DNA of 64,000 nucleotides from contig CACPEZ010000003.1 in NCBI GenBank assembly GCA_902633125.1, forward strand, positions 62,001 through 126,000, in the 5' to 3' direction. Positions 17,219-25,628 of the stretch are shown piece after piece; position 1 is the stretch's first letter; each line of letters begins with the position of its first letter. This stretch comes from an uncultured Pelagibacteraceae bacterium. Lineage in GTDB: Bacteria; Pseudomonadota; Alphaproteobacteria; Pelagibacterales; Pelagibacteraceae. The translations under genes and the position numbers were made by a program. Under the pieces are notes generated by a model. That model did not search any database. It had not been told where the DNA came from and worked only from the letters and a program-made list of their open reading frames with translations.

Positions 17219-18391
17219 ATGGCAATTTCAAATAATATAAGACCTGGTCGACATTTTTTACAAATTCCAGGACCAACAAACGTTCCAGATAGAGTTCTAA
17301 GAGCTATGGATTATCCTACTATAGATCATAGAGGACCTGACTTTGCCGAATTAGGATTGAGAGTTCTAGATCGCATAAAATTAATTTTTAAAACTTCTGA
17401 ACCTGTAATAATTTTTCCAGCCTCAGGAACGGGTGCTTGGGAAGCTGCGCTTGTAAACACTTTAAGTGCTGGTGATAAAATTTTGATGTTTGAAACTGGA
17501 CATTTCTCAACTCTTTGGTGGGATATTGCTCAAAAATTTAAAATTGAAGTAGACTTTGTTGAAGGTGATTGGAGAACAGGTGTAGATCCAAACATCGTTG
17601 AACAAAAATTAAAAGAAGACAAAGATAAAAAAATTAAAGCAGTTTGCGCTGTACATAATGAAACTTCTACTGGTGTTACAAGTAGAATTGGAGAAATTAG
17701 AAAAGCTATGGATAATGCGGAACATCCAGCTTTATTATTTGTTGATACGATATCTTCATTAGGTTCTATAGATTATAGACATGAAGAGTGGAAAGTTGAT
17801 GTAACTGTTGGTGGCTCTCAAAAAGGATTACTATTACCACCAGGACTTTCTTTTAATGCAATAAGTTCTAAAGCTTTAGAGGCATACAAAACATCTGAAT
17901 TACCAAAATCTTACTGGGATTGGGGACCGATGTTAGAAAATAATAAGAAAGGTTACTTTCCCTACACACCAGCCACAAACTTATTTTATGGTTTGGATGA
18001 AGCAATTAACATGCTTACAGAAGAAGGTTTGGATAATGTTTTCAAAAGACACAAAAGATTTGCAGAAGCCACAAGAGTTGCGGTCAATTCGTGGGGATTA
18101 GAAATACTTTGTAAAAATCCCGAGGAATACTCAGACTCATTAACAGCAGTAATGGTTCCAGATGGTCATGATGCTGATTTTTTAAGAAAAACTATTTTAG
18201 ATCACTATAATATGTCATTAGGAACAGGACTTGCAAAAGTTGCTGGTAAAATTTTTAGAATTGGCCACTTAGGTGATTTTAACGAACTCATGTTAGCTGG
18301 AACATTAGCTGGTGTTGAAATGGGTTTAATGAAATCTAAAATACCTTACAAAAAAGGTGGAATACTTAAGGCACTTGAGTATCTTTGTTAA
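17219..18391 (+). CDS. sgaA: Class V aminotransferase, serine-glyoxylate aminotransferase type
   Basis: A 390-residue PLP enzyme of the alanine/serine-glyoxylate family. Motifs: QIPGPTNVPDRVLRAMDYP, DHRGPDFAEL, FPASGTGAWEAALVNTLS, NETSTGVTSRIGEIR, FVDTISSLGSIDY, and VGGSQKGLLLPPGLS with the Schiff-base lysine. It would convert glyoxylate and serine to glycine and hydroxypyruvate. Aspartate-glyoxylate aminotransferases (BhcA) are close homologues and cannot be excluded, but no other beta-hydroxyaspartate cycle genes are in view. Its ATG is 45 bases from the divergent enolase-family gene; the two share a short promoter region. Confidence 0.88.
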   Translation: MAISNNIRPGRHFLQIPGPTNVPDRVLRAMDYPTIDHRGPDFAELGLRVLDRIKLIFKTSEPVIIFPASGTGAWEAALVNTLSAGDKILMFETGHFSTLWWDIAQKFKIEVDFVEGDWRTGVDPNIVEQKLKEDKDKKIKAVCAVHNETSTGVTSRIGEIRKAMDNAEHPALLFVDTISSLGSIDYRHEEWKVDVTVGGSQKGLLLPPGLSFNAISSKALEAYKTSELPKSYWDWGPMLENNKKGYFPYTPATNLFYGLDEAINMLTEEGLDNVFKRHKRFAEATRVAVNSWGLEILCKNPEEYSDSLTAVMVPDGHDADFLRKTILDHYNMSLGTGLAKVAGKIFRIGHLGDFNELMLAGTLAGVEMGLMKSKIPYKKGGILKALEYLC

Positions 18392-18409
18392 TCAATCAAG
18401 TTACAAATC

Positions 18410-19387
18410 ATGCTTGATTTTTGCATCATAGGATCAGGAATTTCTGGATCAACAGTCGCAAACTTATTAAATAAAAAATATTCCGTTGCAGTTTATGATA
18501 AAGCAAGGGGTTATGGTGGAAGAAGTTCATTTAAAAAATACAAAGATAAAGTTGGATTTGATCATGGACTTCAATATATCTCTCCAAAATCTAAAAAATT
18601 TAAAACATTTACTAATCAACTTATTAAGAAAAAAATTTTAAAAAAGTGGGAAGGAAATCATTTATTTCTGCATAAAACGGTTAAAGAAATTAAAAATCAT
18701 TTAAAATTAATTGGAACAAAAGGAAACAACTCTATTAGCAAACATTTATTAAAGAAAATTAAATGTAATTTTGAACATGAACTTACAAATATAAAGAGAT
18801 TAAATGATCATTGGGAATTAACATTTAAAAATGATGTAAAACAAATTTGTAAAAATCTTATTTTGACTTGTCCATTTCCTCAAAGTAAGAAATTAGGACA
18901 AAAATATTTAAATAAATCCTATTTAAATCAAAAAGTTAAAATGGATGCTAATTTAACAGTTATGATTGTCACTAATAAGCTTAAACAATCAAATAGTAGT
19001 TATTTTTTTAATGATGATATGCTTGGTTGGGCTGCATACGAAAATAGTAAGAAAAGATTTAAATTTAAGTATGATTTATGGACACTTCAAAGTACTTACA
19101 AATACGGTAATAAATTCACGAAAGATTATAGAAACAAAAGAAAATACTACACAAATCAACTAGTTAAAAAATTTGAAAAATTAACAAAGTTAAAAATTAA
19201 AAAAATTCATCACTCAAGAATTCATGGCTGGATGTATTCATCCAATTCAAAGCCACTCAAACAATTATCTTTATGGAATAAGTCTTTAAAATTAGGTTTA
19301 TGCGGTGATTATTTTGGAGGACCAAGATTAGAAAATGGGTGGCAAAGTGCACACGATTTACACAGTAAAATACGATATGGTAAATAA
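18410..19387 (+). CDS. Renalase-like NAD(P)/FAD-dependent oxidoreductase
   Basis: 325 residues with an N-terminal dinucleotide-binding fold (CIIGSGISGSTVANLL, then YDKARGYGGRSS) and a C-terminal FAD-closing motif LGLCGDYFGGPRLENGWQSA. This resembles bacterial renalase-like and amine-oxidase-like flavoproteins. Substrate and partner are unknown. It starts 18 bases after the aminotransferase and abuts the next small secreted-protein gene without a gap, so the three are likely cotranscribed. The protein is very Lys-rich, as is common at this base composition. Confidence 0.78.
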   Translation: MLDFCIIGSGISGSTVANLLNKKYSVAVYDKARGYGGRSSFKKYKDKVGFDHGLQYISPKSKKFKTFTNQLIKKKILKKWEGNHLFLHKTVKEIKNHLKLIGTKGNNSISKHLLKKIKCNFEHELTNIKRLNDHWELTFKNDVKQICKNLILTCPFPQSKKLGQKYLNKSYLNQKVKMDANLTVMIVTNKLKQSNSSYFFNDDMLGWAAYENSKKRFKFKYDLWTLQSTYKYGNKFTKDYRNKRKYYTNQLVKKFEKLTKLKIKKIHHSRIHGWMYSSNSKPLKQLSLWNKSLKLGLCGDYFGGPRLENGWQSAHDLHSKIRYGK

Positions 19388-19846
19388 ATGAAAATTATAT
19401 TTTCGATAGTAATTTTACTTTTTTCATCATCAATTAGTTTTTCTAAAAATACTGATATTATCCATGACTTTAAAATTACTTTTGATTGTAAATTAGAAAA
19501 AATAATGATCAAAAATAAAGATTTTAATTATCAAACTTTTACTGCAGACAATATTGAGGTAGATAAAAAAAAAGTTTTAAAAGTTGTAGCAGCACAACCA
19601 AGTAAGCTTACTATTAATGGTTTATCAGAATTTATAGATACTTATTCAGATATTAGTAAAGATGATGTTAGAATTGCTAAAAACGACACCATTTTATTTA
19701 AAAATATAGATAAAGAAAAAAAATACTCGGAATCCGTATTTTTAAATCGATCAACTGGTGAATTAATTCACGAAGTTACAAAAAATATGAATACTAAAGA
19801 TAATGAAAAATATATTTCTTTCTTTGGTTGCACTAAAGAATTGTAA
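19388..19846 (+). CDS. Exported hypothetical protein (152 aa)
   Basis: The N-terminal hydrophobic stretch MKIIFSIVILLFSSSISFS looks like a signal peptide. The remaining ~130 residues are charged, with a pair of Cys at C35 (TFDCKLEK) and near the C-terminus (FFGCTKEL) that could form a disulphide. No family is recognised. Its ATG directly follows the renalase-like stop codon, and its 3' end overlaps the convergent M24 gene by 14 bases. Confidence 0.6.
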   Translation: MKIIFSIVILLFSSSISFSKNTDIIHDFKITFDCKLEKIMIKNKDFNYQTFTADNIEVDKKKVLKVVAAQPSKLTINGLSEFIDTYSDISKDDVRIAKNDTILFKNIDKEKKYSESVFLNRSTGELIHEVTKNMNTKDNEKYISFFGCTKEL

Positions 19847-20984
19847 GATCTAATTTTTGTTGACCTAATCTTTCATTACCTTTTTTAGTAACAAGATAAG
19901 TTTCGCCTAAGTTCATTGCTATTTGATTTTCAGAGTCCATTAAAATCATATGCATGAAGAAGACGTTGCCTGGTTCTATTATGTAAGGATTACCTGTGTA
20001 TAACATTGGCCAATCCATCCAATTAGGAGAAAAAGTTGCTCCTAAAGAATATCCACATGCATTCATTCTGGAATTTTTAAAACCATGATCATCAAAAGTT
20101 TTTGCGTGAACATCAAAAACTTCTCCAATTTTATTTCCAGGCTTTAATTTATTTTCACAATTTGTAAGAGCTTCAACGCATGCTTCATGCATTTTATGAT
20201 GTTTTGGATCTGCTTTTCCTATGGGTATTGTTCTAAACATTGCTGAATGATAGTGCCTATAAGTACCAGCCCATTCAATGGTTAACTGATCTTGATTATT
20301 AAGTATTTGTTTTTCTGCTTGATATCGACAGAGTAGGGCATTATTGCCAGATCCAATAATAAATTCATTAGCAGGATAATCTCCACCTCCTTCAAATATA
20401 ACTCTATTCATTTCAGCTAAAATTTTAGACTCACTTACCCCTGCTTTTGCATGCTTCCAAACTTCATCTAAAGCTTTATCAGCTAAATTTGCTGCTTTTT
20501 TTACATAACTAATTTCTTCATCAGATTTTATTACTCTTAGTTTTGTTATTAATTCTGACTTATCTTCAATTGAGCAATAGTTTTGTAATACTCTGTTAAG
20601 TCTTAATGCATTTCTTCCTGTAAGACCGTATGCTTCATATTCAACGCCAATTTTTTTTCCTTTTAAGTTTAATTCATCTAAAATTATTTTGAGATCATCA
20701 GCAGGATTTGCGCCATCTTTATCAACCCAAATTCTGATATCACTAATATTGGATGTGTTTTGAGCTTGTCTTAGATCAGGGGCTCTAGTTAATAATATTA
20801 CATTACCTTTTTGATCTAAAATTAATGCTTGAAAAAAAACATATCCGAAAGTGTCGTAACCAGTGAGCCAATACATAGACTCTTGTCTAAACATAATAAG
20901 AGCATCTATCCCCTCATTTTTCATAGAGTTTAGTGTCTTTTCTTTTCTATTTAAGAATTCTTCTTTACTGAAATGAAGACCCAT
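19833..20984 (-). CDS. M24 / creatinase-fold hydrolase, apparently lacking most metal ligands
   Basis: 383 residues with the Xaa-Pro peptidase/creatinase two-domain layout: an N-terminal domain with YWLTGYDTFGYVF and RAPDLRQAQNTSNI, and a C-terminal pita-bread domain with FIIGSGNNALLCRYQ. The usual Asp-Asp-His-Glu-Glu ligands are not kept: E237 and A248 replace the two Asp, the GHGIG His position reads CGYSLG, and only the last Glu (LGETYLVT) is clear. Creatinase and ectoine hydrolase are metal-free relatives, so a C-N amidohydrolase on a small N-compound is more likely than a peptidase. It is the last gene of a minus-strand operon and shares one base with the upstream hydratase gene. Confidence 0.82.
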   Translation of the reverse strand: MGLHFSKEEFLNRKEKTLNSMKNEGIDALIMFRQESMYWLTGYDTFGYVFFQALILDQKGNVILLTRAPDLRQAQNTSNISDIRIWVDKDGANPADDLKIILDELNLKGKKIGVEYEAYGLTGRNALRLNRVLQNYCSIEDKSELITKLRVIKSDEEISYVKKAANLADKALDEVWKHAKAGVSESKILAEMNRVIFEGGGDYPANEFIIGSGNNALLCRYQAEKQILNNQDQLTIEWAGTYRHYHSAMFRTIPIGKADPKHHKMHEACVEALTNCENKLKPGNKIGEVFDVHAKTFDDHGFKNSRMNACGYSLGATFSPNWMDWPMLYTGNPYIIEPGNVFFMHMILMDSENQIAMNLGETYLVTKKGNERLGQQKLDLTIL

Positions 20985-21757
20985 TAACGAATGTTAACAC
21001 TTACAGAACCAATTTTATCAACAGTTCCTTTGTATAATCCTTTTCCTTTAAATGGAACTACTCCCACAGTTGAGCCTGTGAAAACATAAAAATCCTTGTT
21101 TAAGTTTATCTTTTCTTTCTTAACTTTATTTAAAACAAATCTTAAAGAATTTAATGGGTTAATATAAACAATATTTGTATTACCATTTACTTTTACTCCA
21201 TTCTTCTTACTAACTAATGATGTTTTTAAATTATTTAAGTTTAATTTTTTGAATTTTGTTTTTCTTCCAACAACAAATTTGATGTTAAATCCAAAGTCTC
21301 CACAGATATCTCCCAAATATGTAAATTTTTTATTTCTTTGTCTGAAACCAACTATTTCAAAACAAGGTCCCATAAATTTAATAAATTTATTGATATTTGA
21401 TTTTGTAACTTTACTTTTAAAATCAAAGAAAGATTTCTTGATAATGTAATAAACTTCAACCTCTATACCTTTAGTGTGTTGGTTTATTTTTACTTTTTGA
21501 CCAGATTTAACTAATCTGTTTTTAAATACTTTTGCTGTAAAAGGTTCTTTTTCTTTTAATTTTTTTAAAGCTTGAATTCCAGTTCCACCAGCCTTTATTC
21601 CGATTGTTTCATCTTTAATTTGATCCTCACACAATTTTCTAAGCTTATTTGCTAAATTAATATTTTTACAATATTTTACTGGGATAGGATTGATGACTGT
21701 ATTTGTGTTGAAAGCTTTAACTAGTCTTCCTGCAATACGATTAATTTCATTTTTCAT
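20984..21757 (-). CDS. 2-oxopent-4-enoate hydratase / fumarylacetoacetate hydrolase-superfamily protein (MhpD-like)
   Basis: 257 residues resembling 2-keto-4-pentenoate hydratases and 4-oxalocrotonate decarboxylases: an N-terminal helical part, IGIKAGGTGIQAL, GIEVEVYYIIKK (the family's VEAEIAF-like strand), a CFEIVGFRQR stretch and a C-terminal VFTGSTVGVVPFKGKGLYKG. Members hydrate or decarboxylate short 2-oxo acids using Mg2+. The sequence is diverged and very Lys/Asn-rich, so substrate assignment is not possible. Transcribed with the M23 gene upstream (nine-base gap) and the M24 gene downstream (one-base overlap). Confidence 0.75.
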   Translation of the reverse strand: MKNEINRIAGRLVKAFNTNTVINPIPVKYCKNINLANKLRKLCEDQIKDETIGIKAGGTGIQALKKLKEKEPFTAKVFKNRLVKSGQKVKINQHTKGIEVEVYYIIKKSFFDFKSKVTKSNINKFIKFMGPCFEIVGFRQRNKKFTYLGDICGDFGFNIKFVVGRKTKFKKLNLNNLKTSLVSKKNGVKVNGNTNIVYINPLNSLRFVLNKVKKEKINLNKDFYVFTGSTVGVVPFKGKGLYKGTVDKIGSVSVNIR

Positions 21758-21766
21758 AGCCAGAAT

Positions 21767-22555
21767 TTATTGAAGAATGCTCATTGGATCAAGTCTAGTT
21801 TGAAACCAATTTATCCTAAAATCTAAATGAGGCCCAGTTGATCTACCAGTAGATCCAACAGTTCCAATAATTTCTCCTTGTTTAACTTCATCACCAACTC
21901 TAACCATTACATTTTCTAAATGTGAATATATCGTTGAAATACCATGTCCGTGGTCCATTATTACAGTACCACCGGTATAATAAAGATCATCTTCTGCCAT
22001 AGTTACTATTCCAGTTCCAGATGATTTAATTTCAGTTCCTTGTTTAGCTGCAATATCAATTCCATAATGAGGCCATTTAGGTTTGCCGTTAAGAATTCTT
22101 TGGCTACCGTAAACTCCACTAATTATTCCTTTAACTGGCATAATAAATTGTTTAGTAAAGAAAGTTAAATCTGAATTGATTGCTCTTGCTTTTCCAATTC
22201 TCCCATTTTCTTCTTTAATTCTTTTATAAACAGACTCTGGTGGTGTAACTTTATTTTCAGGCAGACCATCTATTCTTTGAATATTATATTTTCGCTTAAA
22301 AACTTTTTTTATAATTTTGTTTTTTTTACCATTTTTTATTTCAGTAATGGCTACATCAAATTTTCGATCTCTATCAATACCAAATACAAAGTATCCATCC
22401 TCAGATACTTTAACTTGCGTTTTATCTATAAATACCTTTGATCCAGCTTCTGTTTTACCTAAAATGAAATGTCCTTGTAAAAATTTACCTTGAAACTCTA
22501 AAGCATGAGAGTGTGTAGAAAATATAATTGCTAAAAAAAGCAACAATTTTTTCAT
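21767..22555 (-). CDS. M23-family (LytM-type) metallopeptidase, exported
   Basis: A 262-residue peptidoglycan endopeptidase-like protein with signal peptide MKKLLLFLAIIFSTHSHA. The C-terminal peptidase domain has the first zinc site HYGIDIA (HxxxD), GGTVIMDHGHGISTIYSHL and GDEVKQGEIIGTVGSTGRST. The last motif reads GPHLDFRINW, so the usual HxH is HxD; the second His, a zinc ligand in LytM, is Asp. I believe this variant occurs in alphaproteobacterial members with a following NWF. I chose ATG 22555 (overlapping the SDR stop as TAATG) over ATG 22570 because it gives a clean signal peptide. A cell-wall role is likely. Confidence 0.88.
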   Translation of the reverse strand: MKKLLLFLAIIFSTHSHALEFQGKFLQGHFILGKTEAGSKVFIDKTQVKVSEDGYFVFGIDRDRKFDVAITEIKNGKKNKIIKKVFKRKYNIQRIDGLPENKVTPPESVYKRIKEENGRIGKARAINSDLTFFTKQFIMPVKGIISGVYGSQRILNGKPKWPHYGIDIAAKQGTEIKSSGTGIVTMAEDDLYYTGGTVIMDHGHGISTIYSHLENVMVRVGDEVKQGEIIGTVGSTGRSTGPHLDFRINWFQTRLDPMSILQ

Positions 22556-23313
22556 TATTTTGCTGTCCAACCCCCATCAATTACAATTGATGTTCCAGTT
22601 ATCATACTCGCTGCATCTGAAGCTAAAAAACATACTGCTGTAGCCACATCAGATTCTGTTGCAACTTTACCCATGGGTATATTACTTAAAGCTAGTTGTT
22701 TAAATTTTTTATTTTTAAAGAATTTTTTAACCATTGGAGTTTCAACAAATGTAGGTGCAACTGTATTTACTCTTATATTTTTTGTTGCAAGTTCAACTCC
22801 CATTCCTTTTGTTAATCCCTCAATTCCAAATTTTGTCATGTTATAAATATTTCTACCTGACATACCAACATGCCCTAATTGTGAGGACATATTAATTATA
22901 GATCCACCTTTTTTTTTATTTTTTAACATTTTTAGGACTACTAATTGCGCAACATTGAATGCTGCTTTCATATTTAAATCTACAAGATAATTCATACTTG
23001 TTTGTTTTATTTTTTCAAAAGGTTCAGGAATGTTTGTACCAGCATTATTTACAAGTATATCTATTTTCTTAATTTTTTTTAATTTAGAAGAAAGATCTTC
23101 ATAATCCATTATATCGCAAGTTATTTTAGTTAATTTTCCTTTAACTTTTTTTATATCTTTTTGAAGTTTATCAAGATCAGAAGTGGTTCTGCTCACTCCA
23201 ATTATATTTGCACCAGCTTCTGCAAGAGCAATAGAGCATGCTCTACCAATACCTTTTCCGGCGCCTGTTACTAAAGCAACTTTATTTTTTAAATTTATTT
23301 TTTTTAAATACAT
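22555..23313 (-). CDS. Short-chain dehydrogenase/reductase (classical SDR)
   Basis: A 252-residue NAD(P)-dependent oxidoreductase. Glycine-rich TGAGKGIGRACSIALAEAG, NNAG at about 90, and the catalytic set SSQLGHVG...YNMTK (Ser-Tyr-Lys) are all present, as is the C-terminal TGTSIVIDGGWTAK. Such proteins oxidise alcohols or reduce ketones; FabG-like and sugar-alcohol dehydrogenases share this signature. The start follows the TerC stop immediately, and the stop overlaps the M23 start. The operon context with a GMC oxidase and a hydratase suggests catabolism of an alcohol or polyol. Confidence 0.92.
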   Translation of the reverse strand: MYLKKINLKNKVALVTGAGKGIGRACSIALAEAGANIIGVSRTTSDLDKLQKDIKKVKGKLTKITCDIMDYEDLSSKLKKIKKIDILVNNAGTNIPEPFEKIKQTSMNYLVDLNMKAAFNVAQLVVLKMLKNKKKGGSIINMSSQLGHVGMSGRNIYNMTKFGIEGLTKGMGVELATKNIRVNTVAPTFVETPMVKKFFKNKKFKQLALSNIPMGKVATESDVATAVCFLASDAASMITGTSIVIDGGWTAK

Positions 23314-23892
23314 TTATAAAAATAGTTTTACGTCTGTATATATTAGCTCTATTGCAACAAATAATATTGCTAATAATCCAACCCATCCTATCCATTTATA
23401 CTTTTTAATCCAGCCAGATATCAATGTTGCTGCAGTAGCCATTAAAACTATTGATAAAACTAAACCAAATATCAATAACATGTAATGATCTCTAGCCGCT
23501 CCCGCTACTCCAAGTACATTATCTAAACTCATTGTTACATCTGCTAGAATTACAGTTGTTATAGCTTTCATGAATGATGAGTTATCTACTTTTTTGATAT
23601 TTTCTTCAGCATTACCACTCATTTTTATTACATCTTCATAAAGTCTGTAACATATATAAAGAAGTAATATTCCACCTATAAGTCTAAGTCCTGTGATTTG
23701 TAATAGATAAGCGGTGATTAGAGTAAATATAATTCTTAAAACTACCGCTGCTCCAATTCCCCAAAAAATAATTTTTTTTCTCTGCTCAGTTGGAAATTGA
23801 GATGCAACCATTCCAATTATAATTGCATTGTCTCCTGCTAAAACTAAATCGATAAAAACTATTTGAAAAAAAATTAATATTTGTTCGGTCAT
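23314..23892 (-). CDS. TerC-family integral membrane protein (YjbE type)
   Basis: 192 residues with about seven hydrophobic segments and the two TerC signature repeats: DLVLAGDNAIIIGMVA and DVTMSLDNVLGVAGAA, carrying conserved Asp/Asn residues within membrane helices. TerC-like proteins are linked to metal efflux (Mn2+ for several members) and possibly metallation of exported proteins. The ATG overlaps the GMC oxidoreductase stop by four bases (ATGA), and the SDR gene follows at once. Its position in a catabolic operon is not obviously functional. Confidence 0.92.
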   Translation of the reverse strand: MTEQILIFFQIVFIDLVLAGDNAIIIGMVASQFPTEQRKKIIFWGIGAAVVLRIIFTLITAYLLQITGLRLIGGILLLYICYRLYEDVIKMSGNAEENIKKVDNSSFMKAITTVILADVTMSLDNVLGVAGAARDHYMLLIFGLVLSIVLMATAATLISGWIKKYKWIGWVGLLAILFVAIELIYTDVKLFL

Positions 23893-25493
23893 CTTCTACT
23901 ATCCTCAATTATCATATCAGCTGCTTTTTCCGCAATCATTATTGTCGGTGCATTTGTATTTCCTGATGTGATATGAGGCATAACAGAGGCGTCTACAACC
24001 CTTAAATTTTCTAGTCCGTGAGCGACTAATCGATCGTTAACAACAGCATTTTCATCTTTACCCATTCTACATGTACTTACTGGATGGAAAATAGTATTCG
24101 CAAATTTTCCAGCTTCTGTTGCTAATTCTTCATTATCTGTAATATTGATTCCCGGTCTAAGCTCTTCAGGTTGATAATCTTTATAAGCTTTAGATTGCAT
24201 CACAATTTTTCTTACAATCTTTAATGCTTTTCCAGCAATTTCACGATCTTCATCAGTTGATAAATAATTCATTTTTATTTTAGGTGAAATTCTGGTGTCT
24301 GGAGATTTTAATTCTATAGACCCTCTACTAGTTGGTCTTACATTTGTAATTGTTGGAGTGAACGCTGGAAATTTATGTAAAGCTGACTTTCCTAAAAGAT
24401 CAGTGCTTGCTGGTGAAATATGAAATTGAAGATTTGGAGTTTCTAAATGTTCATCACTTTTAACAAAACCACAAACATAACTAGCTCCAACTGTTAAAGG
24501 TCCTTTTCTTAAGAGAAGAAACTTTAAACCAGATAACATTTTTTTAGTAAAGCTGTAGTAAATATCATTTAAAGTTTCTAAATTTTTAATTTTGTAAACA
24601 GGTCTTAGCATTAAATGATCAGTTAGATTTCTTCCAACTCCTTGATGATCTTTTAAAACATTAATATTGTTTTCTTTTAGAAGTTCTCCTGGTCCAATAC
24701 CTGATGCTTGTAATATATGAGGCGAACCAATTGTACCTGCACTTAATATAATTTCTTTATTAGTCTCAACAGAAAACTCTTTTCCATCAATCCAATAATT
24801 TACTTTTTTTGCTTTTTTATTCTCAAATTCTATATTTTTAATATGCGCTTTAGTTATAATTTTTAAATTCTTTCTACTCTTAACTGGATTTAAATAACCT
24901 ACAGCTGTACTACATCTAAATCCATTTTTAATTGTAAAGGGAAAATATCCCATTCCTTCATTATCGCCGTTGTTAAAATCATCAGTTCTTTTATAACCAT
25001 GTTCTTCAGCAGCTTCTAAAAATAGATCAAGAACTTTAAATGTAGCTCTAATTTTCTCAACAGCGATAGGGCCTCCAGAACCATGAAACTCATTTTCCCC
25101 AAATTGAAAATCTTCAGATTTTTTAAAGTAGGGCAGAACATCATCCCATGACCAACCAACATTACCTAATTGTCTCCAATAATTATAATCATTCGATTGA
25201 CCTCTAATATAGAGCATTCCATTAATAGAGGAGCTTCCACCTAATGTTTTACCTCTTGGATAAACCATTTGTCTGTTATCGCAGTTTGGTTCTTTCTCAG
25301 TATTAAAACACCAATCGGTATCTGGATTGTGCATAGTTTTAAAATAACCACCTGGAATATGGATCCATGGATTAGTGTCTTTACCACCAGCTTCAAGTAA
25401 AAGAACTTTAGTATCAGGATTTGCTGTTAATCTATTAGCTAAAACACAGCCAGCTGAACCAGCGCCAATAATTATGTAATCAAATTTATCCAT
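23889..25493 (-). CDS. GMC-family oxidoreductase (choline dehydrogenase/alcohol dehydrogenase-like)
   Basis: A 534-residue FAD flavoprotein oxidising a hydroxyl group. Seen: N-terminal IIGAGSAGCVLANRL and LLLEAGGKD, GMC signature 1 PRGKTLGGSSSINGMLYIRG, GMC signature 2 near GTIGSPHILQASGIGPG, and the C-terminal catalytic region FHPVSTCRMG then TSGNTNAPTIMIAEKAADMI. The length and order match BetA-like enzymes; choline is possible, but short-chain or polyol substrates are equally compatible. It is the first gene of the minus-strand operon and diverges from the second TRAP operon across a 135-base region, which hints at a shared substrate or regulation. Confidence 0.93.
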   Translation of the reverse strand: MDKFDYIIIGAGSAGCVLANRLTANPDTKVLLLEAGGKDTNPWIHIPGGYFKTMHNPDTDWCFNTEKEPNCDNRQMVYPRGKTLGGSSSINGMLYIRGQSNDYNYWRQLGNVGWSWDDVLPYFKKSEDFQFGENEFHGSGGPIAVEKIRATFKVLDLFLEAAEEHGYKRTDDFNNGDNEGMGYFPFTIKNGFRCSTAVGYLNPVKSRKNLKIITKAHIKNIEFENKKAKKVNYWIDGKEFSVETNKEIILSAGTIGSPHILQASGIGPGELLKENNINVLKDHQGVGRNLTDHLMLRPVYKIKNLETLNDIYYSFTKKMLSGLKFLLLRKGPLTVGASYVCGFVKSDEHLETPNLQFHISPASTDLLGKSALHKFPAFTPTITNVRPTSRGSIELKSPDTRISPKIKMNYLSTDEDREIAGKALKIVRKIVMQSKAYKDYQPEELRPGINITDNEELATEAGKFANTIFHPVSTCRMGKDENAVVNDRLVAHGLENLRVVDASVMPHITSGNTNAPTIMIAEKAADMIIEDSRR

Positions 25494-25628
25494 ATTTTTT
25501 ATTAATAATTTTTAATGAATATTTAATGATTTTAAACATTTTTCTCATAAATACTTCGAAATGACGCTTGTATCTGCCTTAGATTTTTGAGAGGATATTT
25601 ACATTATAAATAAAAAGAGAGGGATATA

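Noticed and set aside
25494..25628. Riboswitch or clear sigma-70 promoter between the GMC and TRAP operons
   Set aside because: I looked for structured leader motifs and well-spaced -35/-10 pairs; candidate boxes had poor spacing. Promoters must exist here but I cannot place them.
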